From the NCBI RefSeq assembly GCF_017591425.1, contig NW_024466307.1:7579001-7643000 (forward strand): 64,000 nucleotides of DNA, written 5' to 3'. Made by a program: the position numbers and the translations under genes. Shown here piece by piece: positions 10,195 through 22,773 of the stretch (the stretch's first letter is position 1; every line of letters begins with the position of its first letter). This DNA comes from Ochotona curzoniae (Eukaryota; Chordata; Mammalia; Lagomorpha; Ochotonidae). The notes under the pieces were generated by a model, which was not told the origin of the DNA, did no database searches, and was given only the letters and a program-made list of their open reading frames with translations.

Positions 10195-13100
10195 ACTGTC
10201 CCCTCTGAGTCTTGGACAAGGCCTGGCTTGCCTTAAACTGTTGCAGCCATATTCTCAAAAGTGTATCGTGTTTCAAATCCCTCTTCAAAGATTTGTTTGC
10301 TTCTTGAACTTCTTGTTCTAACATACTCACAATTTGACTTTTTATGAGCACTTGTTATGTGACTCACTCCGCTGATTCCTTGTTCCCTGACCCTGCACCT
10401 CTGCTTTATCTTGCTGAGTGATTTCTTCAGCTTTTCTGATGACTGATTTGTCTCCATGGGAATTGCAATCCCTCTTTGCTTACCCACCATGCAAGGAGAG
10501 CGCTCTTCGCACTGGCTGCGCTCAGACTTGGCAGATGTAGAAGGCCTTGCCAAGTAGAGCTTGCTTGGGGTGTAAAGTTTTCAAAGAGATCCAATTCTAG
10601 TTTGCTTCCCTCAAAGTCCCTTTCCCAGTGGGGGCTGGCTGAACTGGGACTATGCATGTCAAAGCTGTGGGATCCAGAGTGCAGGTTGTGAGACTAGGGC
10701 AAGCTTAACCACCACACTTTACTCTTCTTTGTTACTACAACACAACCTAAATATTGCAAGTGGACAAAAAGTCATTATCATTTACAATATCTAGATAAAT
10801 GCCTTTGAATGGGTGTTTCTTTTTTCAATACATAGAGGCCTGTAAGACGAATCTAGAACATTTACTACTGTGGAAATTCAATCAAATGTTGGACAGGGAG
10901 GGGTGTGAAGTCAAGGTCTATGGCTTTTCTTCATGATCCAGTGCTGTTGCACTGTCTCTTCACGGCAGAGCTAGCATCAGAAGCTGCAGCTCAGGTCCAG
11001 CACAACTTAAATGCTGTGTGAGTTATGTCCTCTGGCCAGCTCTGACATGGCTCTTTGGCCTCCACTCTATTTGAATTGTTAACTCTTCATTTTCATTTTA
11101 GCTACAGGTCGTACAAAGATGGGGTACTCCTGGGTATTTAGGTCCATATTGTGTTTCAAGGCTATGTATCTGATTTTCCTAAATTATTCTTAGAGGTCCA
11201 ATTATCATCCATGTCCATCTTGTAAGTGTCGTGTCTTCTTCATTTTAACCCTCATCTAACTGTGCCATCTCCTATTCCCTTTGGGGTCTTCAAACAGTTG
11301 GACATTGCCAGCCTTTTGTGACCACCACCCAGAGTTCCTGGGGCTCAAGCTCTGGCTGCTTCTCTAGCCCCAGTCCCTGGGCACTGCTACTGTGGCCAAA
11401 CTTTGCGATTCTTATTAAAAGCCTTTGCTTCCCTCTCCTTTTTCTTTCTTAAAAAATAATGCATGTTCTGCGACGCTAAAACCTTGATTTCCAGGATTTT
11501 AAAGATGTCGATTCTGACCATTTGGCCAACCTTTTCACTGTATGGCTGTGGGGCAGCTTTCGCAGGCCATACGTTGTTGTTTCCAGCTGCTACCCTTGGC
11601 CTTCAGTTATGTAAGAGTAGCTACAAGTCTTATGTTTCATCAGTGATAATGGTCTAAATATTTTTATTAACCCTTTAAGCCATCACTGCAGCCTCTCAGG
11701 TTATATGTTAGAAGGAAAATAGTCAAGAGACAAAGGCAGGGGCCAAACTCAAGGATTTTTTATGTGGAACATGGCTTGAATTTATTTTTATCAGAAAGGC
11801 TGATCTGATTCATGGAGCGGGCAGACAAAGATCCTCCATCTTCTGGTTCACTGATTTGGGGGGATTGCTTGTTTATATCCCTGCATTAATTTTTTTCTGA
11901 TTGCTTAATTTCTCAATTTGATGAGTTGTTTTTCTTGTTCATTTTTTTTTTTTTTGAAATAAGATGAGGCATATTGGAACTATTAGCTTTGATTCCTCTT
12001 AAAGTTTTATCTGTTATTAAATAATTCTCCTGTTCAATTTCCAAGGCAATTTACATTGTAATATATAAGTGAGCTTTGTGTGCTTGATTTTAAATGTATT
12101 GTATGCTAATTAAATCTTCCAAATACAGTAATGGTGCTGTGACGGTGTTGAGAACATTTGAAATGATTTACTTGGGGTCAAAGCAGTAAGAACATGTGTT
12201 GCCTCAAGACACTGTCTGCTAATTTATTAACCAGAGGCAGAGGCAAGCGGGCCAGTGATCACTTTTTAATGCCAAATGCTCTGAACTTTGGTATTTAAAA
12301 TATCAAGCAGAATAAAACATTAGGAAACGGATCATTGTAAAACTACAGAAGGTTTAATTATTCTGGAAGGGATGTTTCTGATGTTTCATACTAATTTCCT
12401 TACAGTTGTTAGGGATAAAATGAAAAATGTGGTTAGCTTTCATCCTTGGTAGCTCTGTGTCACAAAAGAGATTGCTGACTCTCAAAGATTCTTGTTTGAA
12501 AAGAAAAAAAAAAGGGAAAAGTTCATCAAGACGTAAGTAGATATAGGAAACACAGCAGTTAAAAAGTTGTGGAGTGGACATGTGCGCTGAGCAAAGGAAT
12601 GGCCACAACATAAACAGTCGGTCGGACAGGACGCCTGGTACAAGTCAAAGCCATTCCTAGTTCGGAGGGATTTGGGGGTGGGTTGTCTATTTTGTAGCTT
12701 CTTGTCGGCCTTGGTCTGTCCTTGATTTCTTTTTCTCACAGTACTGTTCTGTTCTTCCTTTGAAAGTTAATCAATATTTGCTCCAAAAATTCTGAGAAAC
12801 CAGGAAATAGAATTTTTAAAATAAGCAGATTCTTATCCAACATAAACATTTCTAACCCTTGATGTGTCTCTGTTTATGTTGAGATTTACATGTTTTTGTT
12901 TTTATAATGCAAGATTGGCCTCAAGGTTATCGTCTGCTTATTTCACTTGAGGTTGTGTAATTGGAGTTTTATATGCCCTTGAGTAGCGGCCATGTTTTCA
13001 ATGGGTGCACATATTGATCTCACAATGGAATTTCTCAAACCTGCCTACATTTGCCCAGTAGTGTGCAATTTGGTTCTTCCCATCTCCATTTTTAATACTT

Positions 13101-13733
13101 AAAACGTCTGCAATGAATGTGTTATGTCAGTATTTCCATACCTCCAAATCGCTGAAATGAAATGACTGATGTAAAAACATGGTGTATTTAGCAGTTTTGA
13201 AACTGCCAAATTATTCCTCCACCCTCCGAAAATGCTGAAAATTTAATCTCGGTGATCTTCCTTAAAAGCACCTGACACCTAGCAACAGATACTTTATTTG
13301 CCTTACAATTTTGACAGATGAATATAGTATATTACAGTTCTCCAGAGAAACAGCCAGTGAGATGTGTGTGTGTAGATTTATCACAAGGGATTTTTATGCA
13401 GTTATAGAGCAAGATGGAAACCCCTCAAGAGTAAAATTCATTCAAGTCAGGGGTACAGAACCTTTTCTCTACCAAGGGATATATAACTGCGTTGTAAAAT
13501 TAACCTGTTAAGGTTTAGTAGATTTTGAGTCATGCCTGCAGTTGCCTTGGCAGAACCAGACCAATTGACTTTGTAGGCATTGGGATGGACTGTAGTCTGG
13601 ATGTTCCCCAACCCCATTCTAACAGTGTTTCCACTGCCATAAATATCAGGGAGTGGCAGGCAATAAGAACCAAATAATTAAAAAGTAATTGAAACTTTTA
13701 TTTTGTCAAAACTATAGCTTTTGGGAATTATTT
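10195..13733. other. Long intronic stretch with few recognisable elements
   Basis: About 3.5 kb. The - strand at 10230-10660 has three overlapping open frames in moderately GC-rich sequence (see findings), without a recognisable family. The remainder is AT-rich intron with T-runs (11940-11956) and an A-run (12503-12512). The part 12740-13110 has an L1-like flavour ('ctcacaatggaatttctc') but too little to assign. Confidence 0.45.
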
Positions 13734-14031
13734 TTAAGATTTATTTATTTTTATTTGAAAGTCAGAATCCAAAAAGAGGAAGAGAGAGACAGATATTTTC
13801 CATGTGCTGTTTTACTCCTTGAATGGCCACTATGGCCAGAGGTGGCCTGGTCCGAAGCTGGGAACTTGGAGCTTCTTCCAGATCTCCATGTGGGTACAGG
13901 GGTCCCAGGACTTGGACCATGCCTCAGTGCCTTCCCAGGCGCATTAATATACAGCTGGATCAGAAGTGGAACAGCCAGGACATGGGGATACTATCACAAC
14001 AGAAGGAGGATTAGCCTGATATTCCACAACA
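13734..14031 (-). mobile_element. Lagomorph C-type SINE, antisense
   Basis: It begins 'tttaagatttatttattttt' and 'atttgaaagtcag', has the 'gaatggccactatggccaga' and 'gctggatcagaagtggaaca' blocks, and ends in a damaged head ('ggattagcctgatattccac'). It is moderately diverged. It lies 150 bp from the much younger copy at 14186. Confidence 0.85.
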
Positions 14032-14185
14032 AAGCTCCTTGAGTGTTATTCTAATAAAAAGAAGCCATTTAAGAAAATTTTATTTAAATTTTCAATGGCA
14101 TGTGAGAGATGTGTTTTATGAACCAAGTTATATGGTATGTTTATAGAGAGCTGTAGTGCTTACTGCACTAAATTGAGTGGATTTT

Positions 14186-14510
14186 TTTAAGATTTATTTT
14201 TATTATTTTTTCATTGGAAAGGCGGATATACAGAGAGGAGAGACAGAGAGGAAGATCTTCCATCCGATGATTCACTCCCCAAGTGAGCGCAACGGCCCAT
14301 ACTATGCCGATCCAAAGCCAGGAGCCTCTTCCGGGTCTCCCACGCGGGTGCAGGGTCCCAAAGCTTTGGGCCGTCCTCGACTGCTTTCCCAGGCCACAGG
14401 CAGGGAGCTGGAAGGGAAGCGGGGCTGCTGGGATTAGAACCTGCTCCCATATGGGATCCCGGGCATGCAAGGCGAGGACCTTTAAACACTAGCGCCACCG
14501 TGCCGGGCCC
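14186..14510 (-). mobile_element. Young full-length C-type SINE with 15-bp target-site duplication
   Basis: This is the cleanest SINE in the window. The duplication AATTGAGTGGATTTT occurs at 14171-14185 and again, without mismatch, at 14511-14525. On the - strand the head contains an A-box-like TGGCGCTAGTG (complement of 14488-14498) and a B-box-like GGTTCTAATCC (complement of 14431-14441). These are the internal RNA polymerase III promoter parts of a tRNA-derived SINE. The tail is T-rich on the + strand. The perfect duplication means recent insertion. Confidence 0.96.
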
Positions 14511-14525
14511 AATTGAGTGGATTTT

Positions 14526-15297
14526 AAAACACTTTATCATAGCCTTTCAGGTATTTGAAGCCAAGAAGAAAGAGACTAAAAGTTTTAAAAAGATTAAGAG
14601 CAAACACTTAAGTATGTTTTGATAAATTAAGGATCCCAAGTACGTATTTCATGTGCTTCTAACAGCACAGTTGCTTTACTCTCTGAGTCCCCGTAAGCTC
14701 TCATAGAAAGAACATCGACTAGGCCGTCTGTGTCATCCTTGCAATGCTGTCATGATTTGGACATCTTGTTCATCCATTCAAAACAAGCCAATGGCAGATC
14801 ACAAACAAAATAGTCTTTACATGTGAGATACTAAAAATTGCCTGGGTTAGGAAGTCAATGTTAAGAGGAGAACAAAGTGCATTGGGATGCACAAAAGCTA
14901 AATGCAACATGACACATAGGCAATGAATAATGGTCTCATTCAGCTTTTCTGAGAAACCTTGATTTGAAATGCCATTTCTAGGGTGGATCAAAAGACCCAT
15001 GTCAAAACGAAAACACATCTGACCATATTTACGGGAAGGGGAAATGCTTGAATGGACACAAAGGTTGTGTCAAAACACCAGCCCTGGCCTCAAAGCTCAG
15101 ATGACCCTGGAGACATTGCTCGTTGGCTCCTCTTTGCCAGTGCAGACTTTGTTATAAAGTATAAGAGAAAGCCGATGAATCCAAAGCTAATGAAAAGAGG
15201 GAAGTTATTTTAATATTTGCTCAACAGGATTTTAAGCCAAAGACTTGCTCACATGTTAAAACCACTAGTAAATAAATACTGTCTTTTAAACTAAAAA
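14526..15297. other. Intronic sequence, nothing recognised
   Basis: AT-rich single-copy-looking intron between two SINEs. Short frames on both strands, none with family resemblance. Confidence 0.5.
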
Positions 15298-15470
15298 GCA
15301 TGATTTATTTGAGAGGCAGTGTGATAGAGGGAGAGACTAAGAAACCATTCATCCGTAGGTTAAATCCCCAGAGGACTGTGGCAGGGTCACCTGAATCCTG
15401 AACTGGCATCCTGATGAGGGATACCAGTTGGCCAAGTGACGGCTTCACCTTCACCACAACAGTGCCAAAG
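15298..15470 (-). mobile_element. Truncated C-type SINE, antisense
   Basis: It shows 'tgatttatttgagaggcag' and 'gagggagagactaagaaacc', then jumps to 'aactggcatcctgatgaggg' and 'ccaagtgacggcttcacctt'. The middle of the element is therefore deleted, and only tail and head parts remain. Confidence 0.6.
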
Positions 15471-17381
15471 TAAATATTTTCAGTGGTGATCCCCATATCA
15501 CACAATTAAACTGCTGACCTTCCTAAAATTCCAAGTTTTGTGGTGTGTGCACTGGAAGCTTTTTATTAGTCCTTTGTAAGTCCACCAAAAGTTGCATCCT
15601 ATGAACCATTTTCATTCTATCACTGTTTTCACCTTCATCTTCAAAAATGTTGTGAAATTTTTGAAATTCATTTGATAATCATTAGAAACGATAGCAACTC
15701 AGTGGAATAAAGTATCTCGTAATAATTGATTCTTTTTTCCGTTTTCCTGCTAGACGTTAGGTTTCCTGACAGTAAGACCCAGACATTGTCTGGATTTGAA
15801 TTTTTACACATTTACTTGCTATTTGATGAGGGGTGATATTTTATAGAGAGATGGCAACATGCTTTGTTAAGTCCAATATATATTAGTAATAATAATCATA
15901 GAAAGCCTGGAACCATGTATAGCAAACTGCTGACAATGTATTTTTCTGGGGATTGGGATGGGAGAGCAGAGATTGAATGCTTCCACTTTTTGCTTCAAGT
16001 TCTGGCTATTTTTGTCGAAAACTTTACCGCCTTCCCAACAAAGTTTAAGGGGACAATGTATGGCAACCTTTGTCAACAGGAAAATCTGGTGAACACTGAG
16101 CTTTTCATTAGGTATATAATGAGATCCAAAGTGTTTTTTGATTTCCAAGGAAGAGAGATTAGACTTGAACACCTTTCTGAGGACATGCCATTTCCAGTCT
16201 TTGCTAGGTCTATTGACTCACCTGCTCTTCCCACTTCTGTGTCTACTCCCATTCAACAGTCACCAGTTTCCTTGTTGAGTTGTCCTCACCTTGGGAGGTA
16301 GTTTAAAAGTGCCTGGGTCCAAGCCATTTTATTCCACATTTCACTCATCCATTTATAATACCACAGTATCCATACTACTAGTGTCGACCCTTGGTGGGCA
16401 TTGGCATTTTCCATCTATAACACAGGAAAATGGTGAACTTAAATTTTATTTCCTCTCCTACCAACCCAGTCATTTTCAATTTATCTGTGTATGAATGCAT
16501 GTGTGTATCTTCAATTCACAAAGGTTTTTCCTGTCTAGATTTAGTAAGGGGGTGGGGGCCAAGGAAAGCAATCATAACAGAAATGGTTTCACACTTAATA
16601 AAGTTGCTTTATTAATTAGAATTGCATTTCATTGATAGTTGTAGCAATTAGCTGATTGATCCATTTATGCTAAAACACTGTTCTCCCTGGGAGATGAGCC
16701 ATAGTTTACTTCAGTGCCAAGGATTCTCCGGGCATTCTCTGGGCTTCTCTGAATTTCCCTTGCCTCCGTTGTTCTCTGCTCTCCTCTTCACAGCGAATAG
16801 AATTCTCCCTTCATTCTGGTTCTTTTTTCACCTCTTCTTTCCAGGCCCACTTTTTACTACTTGAGTCATTGCTTGTAATAAAACACAAATTACTTCAGTA
16901 GCTCCCCTCCCCCTCTTCATTTTTTCCCCACACTGGGGCTGGACTACTCCACCATCCTGCATTGCCATTTACCTGGCAATGGGCTTCCTGCTTATTCCTA
17001 AATAAAATTTGATTTTCTTCAGACTAACCATCCAGGTCCCTAGACACCTTTTCAACTTGCTGTATGACTATAAGACATTCCATTTGTTCCAGTCTAGTTA
17101 AAATAGATGCTGTTTTCCGCATTTGCACAATGTACACTTTCCTTTCTCTAGCCATTTGCTTAAGCCATTTGTTTTAAATAAGTCCCCTGCAGTCTCCCTG
17201 TCTGTTCCCATCTCGTGTTTACTACTGGAAGCCTTGCCTCATTTTTTATAATAGGTAGGCCTTCTTGCCTGCCCATAGCTTTCCATTTATTTAACATTAG
17301 TGACCCTGGTGATATTAGACAAAAAGCAAAGTTAGTGAATAACAAAGAAGCCTTCAAGATTAGTCAAGACTATGGTATCAT
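15471..17381. other. Intronic sequence, nothing recognised
   Basis: About 1.9 kb. The largest open frame (15864-16301, 145 codons, + strand) has no recognisable domain, no conserved start context and a nearly as long frame opposite to it, so I do not call a gene. No SINE or LINE that I can name. Confidence 0.5.
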
Positions 17382-17664
17382 TTTTAAAATTTATTTTTTA
17401 TTGGAAGGGTAGAGTTTCCAAGAATAAGAAAGATCTTGTATCTGCTGGCCAAATGGGTGCAACAGAGGGAGCTGAGCCAGGAGCCTCTCCTGGGTCTTCC
17501 ATGTGGATCCAGGGACCCCAGGCTTTGGGCTGTTACTCTCTGCTTGCTTTCCTAGACTGTAACACGGAGCTGGAAAGAAAGTGGAGCATCCAGGACATGA
17601 ACTGGTGCCCATGAGGGATATATTTACAGGTGGAGGATTAGCCAGTTGAACCTCGAGTTGGCCC
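17382..17664 (-). mobile_element. C-type SINE, antisense
   Basis: It runs from 'aaaatttattttttattgga' through 'gagccaggagcctctcctgg' and 'catgtggatccagggacccc' to the head end 'gattagccagttgaacctcg'. It is near full length and moderately diverged. Confidence 0.87.
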
Positions 17665-20483
17665 CTGTCGTATGGTTCTAAAACCTAGCAATATTTAACA
17701 TGCAAGTTGAGAAATTCCCGTGGGAGAATTTTATGAAACTATTTATGAAACTGGTACTACTTGGCACTCAGTTGCTGCGAAGCTTCTGTAAGTATTGATG
17801 CATGTTTCAGACATTACTTACTGCATATGGACACCTGTGAATCCCTGGGGCCTTGTTCTGTCTGCAGTTGCCAGCCTTTCAATTTTGTCAGTTCCATTTG
17901 TTTTCTTTTGAAGAGTTCTATTTGTCTCTTACAATGCTCATTGAATATAGGAACCAAAACATGTGAACTGCATGTAGACCAAAATTAGCAAAAAGTGTAC
18001 TAGCATGAAGGGTGATGCAGTAGGCACTTCTGTGTCATTCTGTGTGAACAATCAGACTGAAAACTGAGCACAGTCCCCTCCAAAGGAACGTGGTTGGTGT
18101 GTGTCTGTGGATCCATGTGCGTCCCAGGCTGTGTCTCCTGTTTTGTTCCCTGAAGGAGAACCAAAACTGTTTGTTGGTTTCATGTGGCCATGGCAGCAGT
18201 GAGTCATGAACACAAACCTCTCCTGTAGGACAAATACAGAGGGCTGATAGCACACAAAACAACCAGGTAGAGTGATTCTTACACATTAATTTTAACTGTG
18301 GCTCTTGAGGAGGGGCATTTATGCTAAGCAAATCTAGTCAGAGGTGGCTCCAGTCATGCAGATTGCTAATTAGATTTACAAAGTCAGAATGTATGTGCTT
18401 AGACGCAATGTTTGTCTTCAGCATGTCTCTCAGAAGGTACCTTTCTGGTGGCTGATTTCCAGGCTCCTCCTCAAGAGCGTTCTGCTCCCTGGGTAGCTTG
18501 GGGTATCCCTGCCCTTGGAGCCAGTTCTCAGAGGATTCCGATGAGATTGCACTTTGAGGACTAAGGTCCTGGAAGGACTAGAATCCCCTTCCTGTCTGTC
18601 ACTGTAACTAAATGGATGAGAGTTGTCACTTGGTCAAAAATACAGAAAATGCCTGATATGCAGAAAGCCAGTGTAAACTGGATGTACTGGCATTGGTTTA
18701 TGTCGTTTGCATGCGCAGGTTGGAGTGCGGGCTCTGCTGCTGCCTCTGGAAGCACTTAGGAAGGAGGACAGTGTGCAGACACTCACCATCTCCTCTTCCT
18801 CCTCCTCCCATGCCTGGCAGGAGGTCGCAGGGCAAGTTACTAGGATACAGGTCTTCCCCCACACTCCTTCAGTACTTGAAGTTAATAGAGGCTCCAGAAA
18901 GTTCTGGCAGCCAGCTAAGTTTCTAGAACAGTTTCCCTGGCCGTCCCAGGACCTGTCGCGCACGCCTATGGGAGATGGTGTCTGTGAACTGGATAGGGAA
19001 GATTTACAAAGCTGGCAGAACCTCTTCAAGGGAGGTGCTGAAAGGAGAGTGAAGATTTATGTTACTCAGTGTCTTCACCCTCACAGTATTTGTTTTGGAT
19101 TCTTAGGTGTGAAAGACAACTTTTGCCCTTGATAAAAAAAAAAAAAGAAGAAACTAGTGAGTCTTGCATGGTGCATTTGCTCTGAATTAGCAGAAGGGAA
19201 AAATACAATTGTACCTTCCTATGCACAAATTGAGTTCATTTCAAATCATTTTTTAATAATAGTTACTTTTGGTTACTTTGAGATGCCCTTCAAAACCAGT
19301 CAAACTTCTTTTAATTTCATTGTCCACATGTTTGGAAGAAGAGAAATGAGTGCTTGGCAGGCAACTCTCTACACACGTATTTATATACAGAAGCACCACA
19401 ACAAGCAATGAAGTGACTTACTATGAGCCATAGACGCCCACGTCTGCCCTGAGTCTCCCTTGATCTCTTGTGGGTGACCATTCTTCTCTAGAAGGCTTCC
19501 AATCATCTATCCTTGCCTTAGATTATTTGCTTAATTAAGTTACACTTTCAAACGAGACCCACAGCAAGACAGCTCCTTTCTGCCCATGGCTCACAGTAGT
19601 AGGTGTTCCAGCCCGAGCACTGCCATGTCATTAATTTGCCTGGATTATTTCTCTCCTGGGAGAGAAAACTGGATAGGCTGTCACTTAGTGCTTGCCTTTT
19701 TAGCTGTTGTCTGATGATGATAAAATGCTTACCTTGTGTTTTTAATTGTACAGTTCCTAATGTTACATGTCATACAGTATGGTGGTTTGGTGACAGTATG
19801 AGTTCAGTCTTCCAAGCACGTTCTTTTACAAAAATATATATTTTTTTTGTTCTACACCTTAGCTCTTCAGAATAACTCTAACTCTTTAAATATCTAAAAA
19901 GGTAAGTCTAATGCATCTGCCCCAGGACCTTTCCTCACGTAGTCCGTACACCCTACACCTCTCCTACCCTCAGACCGCTCATGCTTTCTCTGTGTGTTGC
20001 TCTCATCGCAGTAACTGGGACACTCAGATTCTCACAAGATAATTGAGCCTGTCTAGGCATTGATGAACAAAGTATGTCCTGTTTCAGAAAGCTTTAGTGG
20101 AAACATTATAATGTTTCTAACTATAGCTCCTGATGGATTATACTTCTGGCAGGATGACTGTGGTGTCTTTCGTCCTAGATTGTAAGCGATGCTTCTAACA
20201 GGGTAATGCTATCAGGCTTGTAGTATTTTGGGCAAGTCCCAGTCATCCTCTTTGGCAGGCTGCTTCTGTTGAATGTTTTGTAAGCTGGACTTGGTCCTAA
20301 GGAGTAGGACTAGGAATGCAACCTGGGGCCAATTCTACTTTTCAGGCCCTTAAGTGGCTTTCTGAGTACTGGCATTATCTACTGGCCTGCCTTATTTAAC
20401 CTGCAGATCACAGCAGAAAGAACCAGATAGCTTCTGTTTGCATGTGACTTTGCATTTTAGAAAGTACATTTGTGTCCATTGCT
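17665..20483. other. Long intronic stretch, nothing recognised
   Basis: About 2.8 kb with an A-run at 19134-19145 and a T-run near 19842-19849. A 141-codon + strand frame (18707-19132) has a low-complexity Ser stretch and no family resemblance, so I treat it as chance. Confidence 0.5.
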
Positions 20484-20634
20484 CTGCTTTGATTCTCAAA
20501 TAGGTCTACATTTACAGCTGAAGTGTAGAGATGAAGGACCCATGAGTAACTTGTACCAGGTTATGTAACTAAGAAATGGCAGGGTCAGGTTTTTGACTCT
20601 AGGCAGATTCTGCGTTCTTTCCATCACACCATTG
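20484..20634 (-). mobile_element. MIR SINE (antisense)
   Basis: The text follows the MIR core in antisense: 'acatttacagctgaagtgta' (consensus: cattttacagatgaggaaac), 'gagtaacttgtaccaggtta' (gtaacttgcccaaggtca), 'agaaatggcagggtcaggtt' (agtggcagagccagga) and a final 'ttctttccatcacaccattg' (ctcttaaccactatgc). MIRs predate the placental radiation, so this piece should be orthologous in other mammals. Confidence 0.82.
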
Positions 20635-20903
20635 CTTGGAATCCACTTGGGCATTTGCCAACTGTGAGCTGGAGCTGGGCATGTGGAAAAGGTCCATTGG
20701 TATGGTGTGTGTCCATCAAGAAGGCTGAGGCGTTGTGAAGGCATCCTGACTCAAAGGCAGAGGAGCTTGACAGAACCCACCACGCTGGAAAGTTGCTAAG
20801 TAAAGGAATAAACCAGGCAGAGACATCAAAAAGATCTTTGCGTCCACTAAACACCACTGCTTTGACGTTGGAATCTTTGAAATACTAAGTGATACTGATT
20901 TTT

Positions 20904-21226
20904 TTTTAAGTTTTATTTTATTTTTATTGGAAAGGCAGATATACAGAGAGGAGAGAGAGAGAGAGGAAGATCTTCCGTCCGATGGCTCACTCCCCAAGTG
21001 AGCGCAACGGCCCATACTATGCCGATCTAAAGCCAGGAGCCTCTTCCGGGTCTCCCATACGCGGATGCAGGGTCCCAAAGCTTTGGGCCATCCTCGACTG
21101 CTTTCCCGGGCCACAGGCAGGGAGCTGGATGAGAAGCGAGGCCGCTGGGATTAGAACCGGCACCCATATGGGATCCCGGGCATGCAAGGCGAGGACCTTA
21201 ACCACTGTGCCATCGTGCCAGGCCCA
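20904..21226 (-). mobile_element. Young full-length C-type SINE with target-site duplication
   Basis: It is very close to the copy at 14186-14510; by eye about 93 % of bases agree over the shared body. The duplication ATACTGATTTTT is at 20892-20903 and 21231-21242. The preceding AAGT also repeats with one base inserted. The head ends 'catcgtgccaggccc', and the tail includes a (GA)n run at 20948-20965. Confidence 0.95.
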
Positions 21227-21242
21227 AAGTATACTGATTTTT

Positions 21243-22229
21243 AATGCAAGGTCCTTTGGTTCCTTGTATCTTAATTTGAATAAAAGAACTAATTTCATTG
21301 AGTATCACATAGCTTGAAGTATGCTTTGCTCTGAATAGTTGCCAACTACACTATCTCCAGTTTAGTGTGGAAATGAAAACCTATGTTTCCCTTTAATCCA
21401 TTTTTATATTTTACATTTTTATAAAAATATTTTTATATAATTTTTTTTCAAATTTCCTAGCAAATTTATAGCTAACCTTCTTGTGTTTGGAACCCTACAA
21501 GTAATTATTTAATTCAGTACATGCACTGTTACAGTTTTGAATTGCCTAAGGAGAATATTTTATCTAAATTCATCTTTGCCTTATTTTAAGTGTGGTAACT
21601 GTCCCATGATTCTTTAGAGTTCCAGCGTGTCAAGCTGGCTACTTCACTTAGTGGCAAGTTAAGACATGAATTTTAAGACCCACTGACTTCCCTTGGTGAC
21701 ATTATTTTCCTTAATTTTCTTGTGATGTTGTAAGTACAGAAAATCCAATTTGAGTGGCTGGAAGCAGATCAAATGATTTCATGAACTCAATTTTATTTAT
21801 ATATTACATGGGGAAATCAAAGCTGAGACTAATAATTCTCTCTGCCCATAAAAAGCTTGAAAGACCTAATTAAGCCCACACAGAAGCAGGTTGGAGATTG
21901 CTTATCTTCCATCTTTCCTGTGTAAATGGTCCTGTAAATGGTCCTGTCCCATTTCATCTGTCTTCATGTGAATCTGTACCGAGAAAACCCGCAAGAGAAG
22001 GAAGCAGCATTGAAGGAATGACACTAGGTCCACTACCCCTAAATCACTGGTTGGATGTGGTACAGGCACACAGGATGACCCTTGTTCTGAAGTCCCAGTA
22101 AACACCTAATTTATTTTAAAAGAAGAGCTCTGTCTGTGTTTTGAACAACTGCTCTATGTGAGCGAAGGTATCATGTGTCCAGCTGAGCAGAGCCAGTGCA
22201 AGTCAATTTCTAAAAGTGATTGCCTGGTG
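21243..22229. other. Intronic sequence, nothing recognised
   Basis: AT-rich, with a TA/T-rich block at 21405-21455 and a short direct repeat of 13 bp ('gtaaatggtcct') at about 21922-21946. No coding block or named transposon. Confidence 0.5.
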
Positions 22230-22550
22230 ATGGGTGTTTGGCATAGCAAGGGAGACACTGCCTGGACACCTGCCTTCTATATCACAGTGCCAGAGTTTGA
22301 ATCCCAGCTCCACTCTCAATCCTACCTTCCTGTTCATGCCCACTCTAGGCTCCCTAAAGGAGTTCTGACTCCTGGCTCCAACTTGGCACAGCCCTGGCTA
22401 TTGCAGGCTTTTGGGGAGTTAACCAGCAAAAGAAAGATCTCTATGTCACTTCCTCCCAACTTGTTTCTCCCTCTCTCTGCCTCCCTGCATCTCTCCCCCT
22501 CCATCTCTCCTCCTCTTTTCCTCTTTCAAATACAATAAATAAAAAAGAAT
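22230..22550 (+). mobile_element. C-type SINE, sense
   Basis: It starts 'tgggtgtttggcatagcaag', has a B-box-like 'gtttgaatccc' near 22297-22307 and the 'ctcctggctccaacttggca' block, then a long CT-rich run (22460-22525). It ends 'caaatacaataaataaaaa'. The CT-rich expansion before the tail is the complement of the GA-rich segment seen in the antisense copies. Confidence 0.85.
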
Positions 22551-22773
22551 TAAAAAGATGACTTATCTGTGACTATATTGCTTAGCCTTTCATTACTGTA
22601 CTCTTCAGTCAACAAATGAATATAGTGACAGGGATTCTATAATTATGCAACGGAGATAATATGTAACTTTGAAACTTTCTGAAATTGAGAAAACAGTGGA
22701 AGAGTTGATAAAGTAATTACAGTCCTTAAGACAATTCCATTTTTGAACTGGTAAAAAAAAAAAGCGTGCTCCT

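Noticed and set aside
14186..14510. tRNA-like A-box-like and B-box-like sequences
   Set aside because: They belong to the SINE head. No cloverleaf with anticodon stem and 3' acceptor is present, so no tRNA gene is called.
15864..16301. 145-codon + strand open frame
   Set aside because: No recognisable domain, an opposing frame of 101 codons over the same bases, and an AT-rich intronic setting. A chance frame is the better explanation.
18707..19132. 141-codon + strand open frame with a Ser run
   Set aside because: No family resemblance, and the Ser run comes from a CT-rich patch. Overlaps other frames of similar length.
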